Source: an uncultured Collinsella sp.
GTDB lineage: Bacteria; Actinomycetota; Coriobacteriia; Coriobacteriales; Coriobacteriaceae
NCBI GenBank assembly: GCA_900541645.1
Contig: UQKQ01000008.1
Coordinates: forward strand, 1-64,000
Length of the DNA stretch: 64,000 nucleotides
Reading direction: 5' to 3'
Shown in pieces: positions 1-7,298 of this stretch. Position 1 is the stretch's first letter, and each line of letters begins with the position of its first letter. Both the position numbers and the translations under genes were made by a program. The notes beneath the pieces are model-generated. The model was not told the DNA's origin, did no database searches, and worked only from the letters and a program-made list of their open reading frames with translations.

Positions 1-177
1 ATCAACATCATCGACACCGCCGAGTTCGCGATCCCCGGCCTTGACGACGAGTTCCGCGTCATCGTGTCTCCGTGGATCCTTTCCTCGCTGATCACCGATC
101 GCCTTGCCGCTTACTACGAGACGGTCACCAAGCACAACCTCAACTACCGTCGCTACTATCACCAGTTCGACTACTAA
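1..177 (+). CDS. SIS-fold sugar-phosphate deglycase/isomerase, C-terminal end (FrlB-like), partial
   Basis: Only the last 58 codons are inside the window; the gene starts upstream and ends with a double stop (TAA TAG). The tail ends in a Tyr-Arg-Arg-Tyr-Tyr stretch followed by Asp-Tyr. From memory this resembles the C-terminus of the fructoselysine-6-phosphate deglycase FrlB (ending RRYY...EY) within the SIS-domain family. It lies directly upstream of a mannose-family PTS and an FrlC-like epimerase on the same strand, which fits a cytoplasmic enzyme acting on the PTS-delivered sugar phosphate. Other SIS enzymes, such as an AgaS-type isomerase or a glucoselysine-phosphate deglycase, cannot be excluded because the catalytic core is outside the window. 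Confidence 0.6.
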   Translation: MNIIDTAEFAIPGLDDEFRVIVSPWILSSLITDRLAAYYETVTKHNLNYRRYYHQFDY

Positions 178-206
178 TAGTTGACCACTCATTTAAGAAG
201 CACCCT

Positions 207-234
207 GCCCGGGCGCATGCGTCCGGGCATTTTT
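207..234 (+). terminator. Intrinsic-terminator-like hairpin inside PTS operon
   Basis: A GC-rich inverted repeat (GCCCGG...CCGGGC, with CGC/GCG continuing inward) is followed by ATTTTTAT. It sits in the gap between the SIS-protein stop and the EIIA gene. It may set a lower transcript level for the PTS genes or stabilise an mRNA end after processing. Confidence 0.65.
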
Positions 235-263
235 ATGCCGAAATTCGCTAGGAAGGGGATCGA

Positions 264-680
264 ATGAGGCAGTTTATCGTGGTGTCCCATGCTCATTTCG
301 CGTCTGGAATCGTCGAGAGCATCGGCCTGCTTTCCGGTGAGCGCGAAAACGTCCATGCGCTCTCTATGTATGTCGACGGAAACGAGGACCTGTCCAAGGA
401 GGCTGCAGCGATTCTGGACGGCTTTGCCGCGGACGACGAAGTTGTCGTGTGCACTGACCTCTTTGGCGGCAGCGTCAACAACGAGTTCACCAAGATCGTC
501 CAGACGCGTCCCAACACGCACCTCGTGACCAATATGAACTTGCCACTCCTTATTCAGCTGCTGTTCGTACCCGATTCCACTCCGATCGACGAGGCCATTC
601 GCCAGATCGTCGAGGCGGACGACACTAAGGTCAAGTACGTCAACGACCTGCTGGGGCAGGCCGAACTCGATGAGTTTTAA
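264..680 (+). CDS. PTS mannose-family EIIA component
   Basis: This 138-residue cytoplasmic phosphocarrier takes phosphate from HPr and passes it to the EIIB encoded next. The N-terminus has the EIIA-Man beta strand followed by Ser-His-Ala, with His9 as the expected phosphorylated histidine. A DLFGG motif near residue 72 is typical of the family. It is about the length of a free-standing EIIA-Man domain rather than the fused EIIAB of E. coli ManX. A strong ribosome site (GGAAGGGG) precedes the ATG. It is the first gene of an A-B-C-D cluster. The family call is secure; the sugar transported is inferred only from neighbours. Confidence 0.9.
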   Translation: MRQFIVVSHAHFASGIVESIGLLSGERENVHALSMYVDGNEDLSKEAAAILDGFAADDEVVVCTDLFGGSVNNEFTKIVQTRPNTHLVTNMNLPLLIQLLFVPDSTPIDEAIRQIVEADDTKVKYVNDLLGQAELDEF

Positions 681-696
681 TCGTTAGGAGCACATC

Positions 697-1167
697 ATGA
701 TTCAGATGATTCGTGTAGATTATCGACTGCTTCACGGCCAGGTTGCCGTTAGCTGGACCTCGGCTCTGGGTGCCGACTGCATCCTGTTAGTGAGCGACAC
801 GGTCCTCAATGACAAGCTTCGTCTGCAGGCCCTGTCCCTTGCAAAGCCCGAAGGATGCAAGGTCGTCGTCAAAAACACCGAGGATGCTGTCAAGGCGCTC
901 CAGAGCGGTGTAACCGATAAGTACAAACTCTTCGTGGTTTGCGAGACGATTCAGCAGGCCGGTGCCGTCGCCAAGGCGATGGGAGTCAAGAAGATCAACC
1001 TCGGCAACGTTGCCTTTAGCGAGAATGCCCGTCAGGTCTCGACGAGCGTGTTCCTCACGCCCGAGAACGAGGCCTACGTGAAGGAGCTGCTCGGCGAGGG
1101 CTATGAACTGTTCATTCAGATGATTCCGGCAGATGCGAAGACTGACGCCGCGAAGGTCATCGGTTAG
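697..1167 (+). CDS. PTS mannose-family EIIB component
   Basis: This 156-residue protein begins with the EIIB-Man signature RVDYRLLHGQV, in which His13 is the phosphorylated residue that donates phosphate to the incoming sugar. It follows EIIA by 16 nt with a TTAGGAG ribosome site and precedes the two membrane components. The length is normal for a stand-alone EIIB-Man/Sor domain. In the canonical motif the residues before Leu-Leu/Ile-His are Asp-Asp-Arg; here they are Asp-Tyr-Arg, a small but visible change next to the active site. The exact substrate cannot be read from this subunit. Confidence 0.92.
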   Translation: MIQMIRVDYRLLHGQVAVSWTSALGADCILLVSDTVLNDKLRLQALSLAKPEGCKVVVKNTEDAVKALQSGVTDKYKLFVVCETIQQAGAVAKAMGVKKINLGNVAFSENARQVSTSVFLTPENEAYVKELLGEGYELFIQMIPADAKTDAAKVIG

Positions 1168-1175
1168 GGGCCATT

Positions 1176-1967
1176 ATGGTTATCAAGACAATCCTGATTT
1201 TCCTTATTGCCCTTTTGGGTTATTCCGAGTGGCTGACGGGCACGAGCTACCTCCAGCGCCCGATCGTGCTCGGACCTCTGGTTGGCCTTGTCATGGGCGA
1301 CATGGTGACCGGCACGATCATGGGCGCCACGATGGAGCTTGCCATGGTCGGCGCCATCTCGGTCGGTGCGTATAACCCGCCCGATACGATTTCCGGAACC
1401 ATCCTGGGCGTGTCGCTTGCCATGCAGGCCGGTGCGGACGCTTCGGCGGCCCTGACCCTGGGCATTCCCATCGCAACGATCGTCCTGGCGCTCGATACGG
1501 CCCTGGGCCAGCCGGTGATGCTACTGCTGGTGCACCGTATCGACAAAAACGTCGAGGACGGAGACACCAAGGCCATCACGCGCAACATGCTCATCGCCGG
1601 TTATGCGCAGAGCTGGTGCGGCCTGCTGATTATTCCCCTGGCATTCTTCTTTGGCGCCGATGCTGTTGCCAGCCTGCTCAACATCATCCCCGATTTCGTT
1701 CAGACCGGCATGGATGTCGCCGCCGCCTTCTTGCCCGCACTCGGCTTTGCGATGCTGGCGCAGATGATTATGAACAAAACAGTGGCTCCGTTCTTCTTCG
1801 CTGGCTTCTTCCTCGTCGCCTACTTTGGCATTAGCACGACGGGCGTGGCGATTTTTGCCGCGATCATCGTCGTCGCGATGACGGTTTTGGGTGACAAGAA
1901 AAAGGCGGAGCAGCCCGCAGTGGCAACCGAGGATCCTGCGATTGGGAGTGGGTTCGATGAGTTTTAA
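1176..1967 (+). CDS. PTS mannose-family EIIC membrane component
   Basis: This 263-residue polytopic membrane protein has the EIIC-Man pattern: an N-terminal hydrophobic helix, a loop with RPIVLGPLVGLVMGD, then an MGATMELAMVGAISVGA segment that in this family lines the sugar path. It forms the translocation channel with EIID. The C-terminus is a short charged cytosolic tail. Its last codons overlap the EIID start by 11 nt, suggesting translational coupling. The family assignment is clear; substrate specificity is not evident from the sequence alone. Confidence 0.92.
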   Translation: MVIKTILIFLIALLGYSEWLTGTSYLQRPIVLGPLVGLVMGDMVTGTIMGATMELAMVGAISVGAYNPPDTISGTILGVSLAMQAGADASAALTLGIPIATIVLALDTALGQPVMLLLVHRIDKNVEDGDTKAITRNMLIAGYAQSWCGLLIIPLAFFFGADAVASLLNIIPDFVQTGMDVAAAFLPALGFAMLAQMIMNKTVAPFFFAGFFLVAYFGISTTGVAIFAAIIVVAMTVLGDKKKAEQPAVATEDPAIGSGFDEF

Positions 1968-2793
1968 GTTTGAGTCTTCTTACGACGGGCTGATTTCCCG
2001 CGCAGACCTTAAGAAACTGTTCTGGCGCTCGATTCCCTATGAGCATTCCTGGAACTACGAGCGTATGGGCCATATCGGCTTTATGTGGGCCCTTATGCCG
2101 ATCCTGCGCAAGCTGTATCCGCAGGATGCGGACTTTAAGGCCGCCCTTAAGCGCCATATGGAGCTCTATAACGTCACGCCGTACATCTCGACGCTCCCCA
2201 TGTCCATTGCTGCCGCAATGGAAGAGGTCAACGCTACTGACGATAGCTTTGACACGAGCGCGATCTCTAATGTCAAGCTTGCTTTGATGGGACCGCTGTC
2301 CGGCGTGGGCGATGCCTTCTACTGGGGCACACTGCGAATTTTGGCAACGGGTGTCGGCACGTCGCTGGCGCTGCAGGGCTCTATTCTTGGCCCGATTTTG
2401 TTCCTGCTCGTGTTCAACGTCCCTCACTACATCATCCGTTACCTGCTGACGTTTGTGGGATATCGCTTTGGCTCGGACATGATCAGCAAGGTCCAGGAAT
2501 CGGGCATTATGGACACGATCGTCAAGATGGCCTCTATCATGGGCGCCATGGTGATCGGAGCTATGACCATGGAGATGGTCACCGTGGACATTCCGCTCAT
2601 GGTCGGCGCGGGCGATGGCGCTCAGACACTCGCCGAGCTGCTCAATGGAATCTTCCCGGGCTTTGTCACGATGGGGCTGTTTGGAATCGTCTATCTCATG
2701 CTCAAGAAGAAGATGAATCCGCTGCTCATCATGCTCGTGATCCTACTCGTGAGTATCGCCGGCGCGTTCTTTGGAGTGCTTGGTGTTCAGTAG
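1957..2793 (+). CDS. PTS mannose-family EIID membrane component
   Basis: The 278-residue EIID pairs with EIIC in the membrane. The N-terminus (MSFKFES, then ISRADLKKLFWRSIPYEHSWNYERM) matches the conserved EIID opening. A central GPLSGVGDAFYWGTLR segment and several hydrophobic helices to the C-terminus complete the family pattern. The reading frame extends further upstream, but the ATG at 1957 gives the expected N-terminus and a coupled overlap with EIIC. A strong hairpin terminator follows, before the epimerase gene. Confidence 0.92.
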   Translation: MSFKFESSYDGLISRADLKKLFWRSIPYEHSWNYERMGHIGFMWALMPILRKLYPQDADFKAALKRHMELYNVTPYISTLPMSIAAAMEEVNATDDSFDTSAISNVKLALMGPLSGVGDAFYWGTLRILATGVGTSLALQGSILGPILFLLVFNVPHYIIRYLLTFVGYRFGSDMISKVQESGIMDTIVKMASIMGAMVIGAMTMEMVTVDIPLMVGAGDGAQTLAELLNGIFPGFVTMGLFGIVYLMLKKKMNPLLIMLVILLVSIAGAFFGVLGVQ

Positions 2794-2825
2794 GGCATCC
2801 GTCATAATTAAAACAATGTAAGAGG

Positions 2826-2859
2826 GGGCGTCGCGCACACTGTGCTGCGGCGCCCTTTT
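2826..2859 (+). terminator. Rho-independent terminator after EIID
   Basis: GGGCGTCGC pairs with GCGGCGCCC (one wobble), GCAC/GTGC continues the stem, and TTTT follows. It separates the four PTS genes from the epimerase only 18 nt further on, so readthrough must be partial if the epimerase belongs to the operon. Confidence 0.8.
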
Positions 2860-2876
2860 GCCGAAAGGTGGACAAG

Positions 2877-3713
2877 ATGGAGTATCCACAGCTTGCCGTC
2901 ATGAATATCAGCCATCGCTATTTTGACCTTGAGGAATTCTTTTCCTCGGCAGCGGCCTCGGGCTACACGTGTTGCGAGCTTTGGACCGGGGCGATGCATC
3001 TGTATGTCGATTGCCATGGATACGATTCGCTCGAGCAGGTGCGGGAGCTGTCGCAGCGGTATGGAGTTCGGATTGTGGGACTTTGTCCCGAACAGAACAA
3101 CCCCAAGCCGTGGAATATCGCGGCGCGCGGGAATGAGGCGCGTGCCCGCACGCTCGCGTACTTTAAGAACGTTGTGGATATCGCGGCGGAACTTGGAGCC
3201 GAGCAGGTCATGGTCTCGAGCGGCTGGGCATTTTTGAACGAGCCGATCGAGGACGCGTGGGGTCGCAGCGCCTCGATGCTGCGTGCGATTGCCGAGCATG
3301 CGGGAGAGCGCGGCGTGCGACTGGTGCTCGAGGCCCTACAGCCGGTTGAGTCGATGATCGTGAACTCGGCGGCCGATACGAAGCGCATGATCGAGGCAGT
3401 TGATCATCCGGCACTTAAGGCGTGTCTGGATTTGGGCGCTATGGCGGTGGCGGGGGATACCATCGACGATTATTTTGATCTGCTTGGCGATGATGTCGCC
3501 CACGTGCATTTTGTCGATGTTGCGGCAGATGGCACGACGCATCTTGCTTGGGGTGACGGCGACCGCGATATGCGCGCCGACCTGGATAGGCTGGTGGCGC
3601 GCGGCTATCGCGGAGTTGTTTCGGCCGAGACCTATGATTGGCGCTATTTCGCCAATCCCGCGGCAGCCGACGCTCAGGTTATGGCGGAGTACCGACGCGC
3701 GATTGGCGCCTAA
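2877..3713 (+). CDS. TIM-barrel sugar phosphate isomerase/epimerase, FrlC-like
   Basis: This is a cytoplasmic AP-endonuclease-2-fold (xylose-isomerase-like TIM barrel) protein of 278 residues. Several blocks resemble E. coli FrlC, the fructoselysine 3-epimerase, as I remember it: GYTCCELWTGAMH near the start, IVGLCPEQNNPKPWN around residue 70, LEALQPVESMIVN in the middle, and HVHFVDVAADG then GYRGVVSAETYDW near the end. Conserved Glu, Asp, His and Glu residues in these blocks are the expected metal ligands. A GTG at 2868 is possible, but the ATG at 2877 is better placed behind AAAGGTGG. With the upstream SIS protein and PTS this points to Amadori-compound catabolism; a generic hexulose epimerase is the alternative. 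Confidence 0.75.
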   Translation: MEYPQLAVMNISHRYFDLEEFFSSAAASGYTCCELWTGAMHLYVDCHGYDSLEQVRELSQRYGVRIVGLCPEQNNPKPWNIAARGNEARARTLAYFKNVVDIAAELGAEQVMVSSGWAFLNEPIEDAWGRSASMLRAIAEHAGERGVRLVLEALQPVESMIVNSAADTKRMIEAVDHPALKACLDLGAMAVAGDTIDDYFDLLGDDVAHVHFVDVAADGTTHLAWGDGDRDMRADLDRLVARGYRGVVSAETYDWRYFANPAAADAQVMAEYRRAIGA

Positions 3714-3757
3714 GTGGGACAGGGCGCCGAGTTGGCGTTTGACGCTTTTTGAGAAAC

Positions 3758-3897
3758 GGGACGTGCTTTCCGCTTGAGGCTTCTGGCGGAAAGCACGTCC
3801 CAGAACAGGCGCTCAGAATGGGACACACTTTCCGCTGAGGACCTCAACCGGAAACCGCATCCCAGTTTTTGGCTGGCGGGCGGGACGCGCTTTCCCC
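3758..3897. repeat. Cluster of inverted-repeat units, GGGACGTGCTTTCCGC type
   Basis: A perfect 16-bp inverted repeat (GGGACGTGCTTTCCGC at 3758-3773, its complement at 3786-3801, 12-nt loop) is followed by a degenerate second pair (3820-3835 with 3848-3863) and a third half unit at 3882-3897. The rest of this 326-nt gap holds the leader hairpin of the histidine operon; I see no coding potential. Confidence 0.8.
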
Positions 3898-3973
3898 TAT
3901 GTTTCCAAATGAATACGCTATGAGCCGAGGAGGACGATTCTCCCCGCAAACACTCTAGTATGCTAAAGTACCC

Positions 3974-4003
3974 AGAAGACCGGCGGAGCTATGCCGGTCT
4001 TCT
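3974..4003 (+). other. Leader hairpin before hisZG
   Basis: A perfect 11-bp stem (AGAAGACCGGC with GCCGGTCTTCT, 8-nt loop) lies 37 nt before the hisZG start. No uridine run follows, so it is more likely an RNA-stabilising or regulatory leader structure than a terminator. A TATGCT element at about 3959-3964 just upstream could be a -10 box. No T-box or His-rich leader peptide is visible. Confidence 0.45.
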
Positions 4004-4039
4004 GCTCTATATGAAACACAGCATGAGGAGGCTCACCAG

Positions 4040-5755
4040 ATGACGGCCACACCGTGGGGATTCCGGGACATATTGCCCGAGGAGGCTCAGGCGCGCGAGG
4101 AGATTGCGCTGACGGTGAAGGGCTGCTTCAGGGAGCATCATTACCTTCCGGTCGAGACGCCGCTGCTCGAGGACAAGGGTTCGCTCGAGGAGGGCGGCCG
4201 CATTGCGGACACGCCGTTTAAGCTCTTTGATGACGACGGTCGCCTGCTGGTGGTCCGTCCCGACAACACGTTGCCGATCGTGCGCTTGGTTTCGACCCGC
4301 ATGCGCGCGGCCGATCTGCCCCTGCGCCTTCGCTACGAGGCGCCGGTGGTTCGTGAGTGCCAGCGAAATGCCGGTGGTTCGCGCCAGTTTACGCAGTTGG
4401 GCTTTGAGCTTATCGGCGTGGGCGATACCGCGGACGATGTCGAGATTGTTTCGCTGGTGGCGGAGGCCGTACGCGAGCTGGCACTTCCCGATGCGCGCAT
4501 TATCGCAGGCAGCGTGCGTCCTTTTAAGGAATTGCTCGCGGCATGCGAGAATCGCCAGCTGGCTGCCGAGGCCCTGCGCTGCGTGCATGCCAACGACTTT
4601 GTGGGTCTCGATGCCCGCGTGGCTGCCAGCACCGAGTCCGATGCCGTCAAGGCCGCCATTAGCGAGCTGCCGCGCCTGCACGGTGGTGCCGAGGTGCTCG
4701 ACCGTGTGGATGCGCTGCTGGAGGCTGCCGGTATCGCCGCGCCGCTGACGCGCGAGCTGCGTGCCCTGGTCGAGGGTCTGGCTCCCGAGGACGCCCAGGT
4801 GCTGTCGTTCGACTTCTCCATCATGAACTCTTTCGATTACTACACGGGTCTGGTCTTTAAGGCCTATGCCGGCGGTCTGCCCGACCCGGTGGGCTCGGGC
4901 GGTCGCTATGACTCCATCTTTACCGGCGCATTTGGCGACGGCATCGAGGTACCGGCGGCGGGCTTCGCCTTTTCGCTCGAGCGCCTGGAGGCCGCGCGCA
5001 CCTCGGCCGAGGATGCCGCTTCCGATGGCGATTACGCCGCGGGCCGTGGCGCCGAGGGTCCGCTTCGCATCGCCGTGCCCAAGGGCTCGCTCAAGGCCGA
5101 CACGCTCGACGTGCTCGAGGCCGCGGGCTTGGATGTCTCGGAGCTGCGCGACCCCGGCCGTCACCTGATCGTGCGCGGCCGCGACACGCGTGCCGGCGAG
5201 GGCGCGGTCGGCGATATCGAGTTTGTCATCGTGCGTCCCAGCGACGCGCCCGCCTTTGTGGGCTGCGGCGGTGCCGACTGCGGCATCTGCGGCTGGGACT
5301 CGCTCATCGAGGCCGACCTCAACCTGCTACAGCTGGTCGATCTGGGGTACGGCCTGTGCACCTTTATCGAGGCGGAGCCCGCATGGCGCGCCGGTCAGGC
5401 CGAGCGCAACTATGCCCGTCGCGGGTCGCTTCGCGTGGCAACCAAATACCCGCGCATCGCGAGTGCCTGGTATGCCGAGCGCGGCGTGAACGCCGACATC
5501 GTTTCGCTGCATGGCAATATTGAGCTGGGGCCCATCGTCGGCATGACCGATCGCATCGTAGACATTACCGCCACGGGCGCTACGCTGCGCGATAACGACC
5601 TGGTCATTACCGGGCGCATCATGGACTGCACGGCCCGCTTCTTTGTCAATCCGGGCGCCGCACGCCTGGATCCGCGCGTGCGCAACCTGGCCGATCGCCT
5701 GGCTGCGGCTGTTAAGGACAAGCATTTTGAGCCCGTCGCGGGCTCGGCACAATAG
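4040..5755 (+). CDS. hisZG: HisZ-HisG fusion: ATP phosphoribosyltransferase regulatory + catalytic subunits
   Basis: First enzyme of histidine synthesis (ATP + PRPP to phosphoribosyl-ATP). Residues about 1-318 are HisZ, a catalytically inactive histidyl-tRNA-synthetase paralogue: it opens with TPWGFRDILPEEA, and NSFDYYTGLVFKAY and GSGGRYDSI correspond to the class II motif region. After an Ala/Gly/Asp-rich linker (about 319-339), residues 340-571 are a short-form HisG: LRIAVPKGSL opens it, a GADCGICGWDSLIE segment matches the GxxDxGITGxDxLxE block, and IVDITATGATLRDNDL precedes the PRPP-loop region. Short HisG normally needs separate HisZ, so the fusion supplies both at 1:1. Start chosen at ATG behind GAGGAGG. 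Total 571 aa, the sum of the usual subunit sizes. Confidence 0.93.
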   Translation: MTATPWGFRDILPEEAQAREEIALTVKGCFREHHYLPVETPLLEDKGSLEEGGRIADTPFKLFDDDGRLLVVRPDNTLPIVRLVSTRMRAADLPLRLRYEAPVVRECQRNAGGSRQFTQLGFELIGVGDTADDVEIVSLVAEAVRELALPDARIIAGSVRPFKELLAACENRQLAAEALRCVHANDFVGLDARVAASTESDAVKAAISELPRLHGGAEVLDRVDALLEAAGIAAPLTRELRALVEGLAPEDAQVLSFDFSIMNSFDYYTGLVFKAYAGGLPDPVGSGGRYDSIFTGAFGDGIEVPAAGFAFSLERLEAARTSAEDAASDGDYAAGRGAEGPLRIAVPKGSLKADTLDVLEAAGLDVSELRDPGRHLIVRGRDTRAGEGAVGDIEFVIVRPSDAPAFVGCGGADCGICGWDSLIEADLNLLQLVDLGYGLCTFIEAEPAWRAGQAERNYARRGSLRVATKYPRIASAWYAERGVNADIVSLHGNIELGPIVGMTDRIVDITATGATLRDNDLVITGRIMDCTARFFVNPGAARLDPRVRNLADRLAAAVKDKHFEPVAGSAQ

Positions 5756-5860
5756 CGCGAGCGCGCACGGGCGCCCCAACGTCCGGGCTGCGGGCCGATT
5801 GGCGCCGCCGCCCGGCCTCTCGATTTTCGAACACAACCTCGACCGATAGGGGATACCGAT

Positions 5861-7297
5861 ATGAAGACCATTAAGCTTGCTCCCGGTGAGCGCCTCGTTA
5901 CCAACCAGCTCAACCGCAAGGGCGTCCTGCCGCAAAACATCGTCGACGCCGCCCGCGATATCGTGGCCAACGTGCGTGCTAACGGCGATGCCGCGGTGTG
6001 CGATTACTGTCAGCGTTTTGACGGTGTTGAGCTGCAGAGCTTCCGTCTTCCGCAGGAGCAGATCGATGCCGCGCTCGAAGGCCTCGATCCGGCCTTTGTC
6101 GCCGCGCTCGAAAAGGCTGCGCGCCAGATTCGCGAGTTCCACCAGCGCGAGGTCGAGCAGAGCTGGTTTACCACGCGCCCGGACGGCACGATGCTCGGCG
6201 TTAAGGTGACCCCGCTTGCTGCGGCCGGCATCTACGTGCCGGGCGGTCGCGCGCAGTACCCTTCCACCGTGCTTATGAACGCCATTCCCGCCAAGGTTGC
6301 CGGCGTTGAGCGCGTGGTCATGGTGACCCCGCCGCAAAAGGATGGACTGATTAGCCCGTATACGCTCGCGGCGGCCAAGCTCGGCGGCGTGGACGAAATC
6401 TATATGGTGGGCGGCGCCCAGGCCGTGGCCGCGCTGGCGTACGGTACCGAGACCATTCCGCGCGTCGACAAAATCACCGGCCCGGGCAACGCCTTTGTTG
6501 CCGCTGCCAAGCAGATTGTCTCGGGTGACGTGGGTATCGACATGGTCGCCGGTCCCTCCGAGGTCTGCGTGCTGGCCGATGCCACGGCCAAGCCTATGGT
6601 GGTCGCGGCCGACCTGATGGCTCAGGCCGAGCACGATCCGCTGGCGGCCTGCTATCTGGTGACCTGCGACGAGCAGTTTGCGCGTGAGGTCGAGGCGGGT
6701 ATCGACATTCTGGTAGCGCAGTCCCCGCGTGCCGAGATTACGTGCGCTTCGCTCGATAACGAAGGCGCCATCGTGGTGGCCGCCGACATGGCGGCCGCCG
6801 TCGAGGCCGTGAACACCGTGGCGCCCGAGCACCTTGAGCTGCACTGCAAGGATGCGATGGGCCTGCTCGGCGGCATTCGCAACGCCGGCGCCATCTTTGT
6901 GGGCGCTTGGAGCTCCGAGCCGCTCGGCGATTACGTTGCCGGTCCCAACCACACGTTGCCGACCGGCGGCACGGCCATGTTCTCCAACCCGCTTTCGGTC
7001 GAAGAGTTCGTTAAGCGCTCGAGCGTTATATGCTATACGCCCGAGGGCCTGCTCTCCGACGCTCCCGCTACGCAGCGTCTGGCCGAGGCCGAGGGCCTGT
7101 GGGCGCACGCGCTTTCGGCCGCACTGCGTCGCCGCGTGTTGGAGCAGGGCGAGGATGCCGTGAGCGCCGAGTCGCTCGCCGCGGCCGACCTGACCAAGGT
7201 TGCCTGGCCGGGCGACGCCGTGGCGACGGTTGCCGAGGGCGTGGACCTGGCGGCTGCAGGCGCAGATGGCGCTGGCGTAACCGGCGGGGAGGCCTAA
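5861..7297 (+). CDS. hisD: Histidinol dehydrogenase
   Basis: Catalyses the last two steps of histidine synthesis, L-histidinol to L-histidine with two NAD+. The 478-residue protein has the family landmarks: YVPGGRAQYPSTVLMN and KVAGVERVVMVTPP for substrate and NAD binding, KITGPGNAFVAAAKQ, DMVAGPSE, AQAEHDP with the zinc-binding Gln/His, APEHLEL with the catalytic Glu-His, and GPNHTLPTGG. A 40-residue Ala/Asp-rich C-terminal extension goes beyond the usual length of about 430. It is separated from hisZG by about 105 nt and ends 1 nt before hisC, so it is co-transcribed with the downstream genes. Confidence 0.97.
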   Translation: MKTIKLAPGERLVTNQLNRKGVLPQNIVDAARDIVANVRANGDAAVCDYCQRFDGVELQSFRLPQEQIDAALEGLDPAFVAALEKAARQIREFHQREVEQSWFTTRPDGTMLGVKVTPLAAAGIYVPGGRAQYPSTVLMNAIPAKVAGVERVVMVTPPQKDGLISPYTLAAAKLGGVDEIYMVGGAQAVAALAYGTETIPRVDKITGPGNAFVAAAKQIVSGDVGIDMVAGPSEVCVLADATAKPMVVAADLMAQAEHDPLAACYLVTCDEQFAREVEAGIDILVAQSPRAEITCASLDNEGAIVVAADMAAAVEAVNTVAPEHLELHCKDAMGLLGGIRNAGAIFVGAWSSEPLGDYVAGPNHTLPTGGTAMFSNPLSVEEFVKRSSVICYTPEGLLSDAPATQRLAEAEGLWAHALSAALRRRVLEQGEDAVSAESLAAADLTKVAWPGDAVATVAEGVDLAAAGADGAGVTGGEA

Positions 7298-7298
7298 T

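Noticed and set aside
3900..4039. A T-box or histidine attenuator controlling the his operon
   Set aside because: No T-box signature, no leader peptide with a run of His codons, and no terminator T run follows the leader hairpin.
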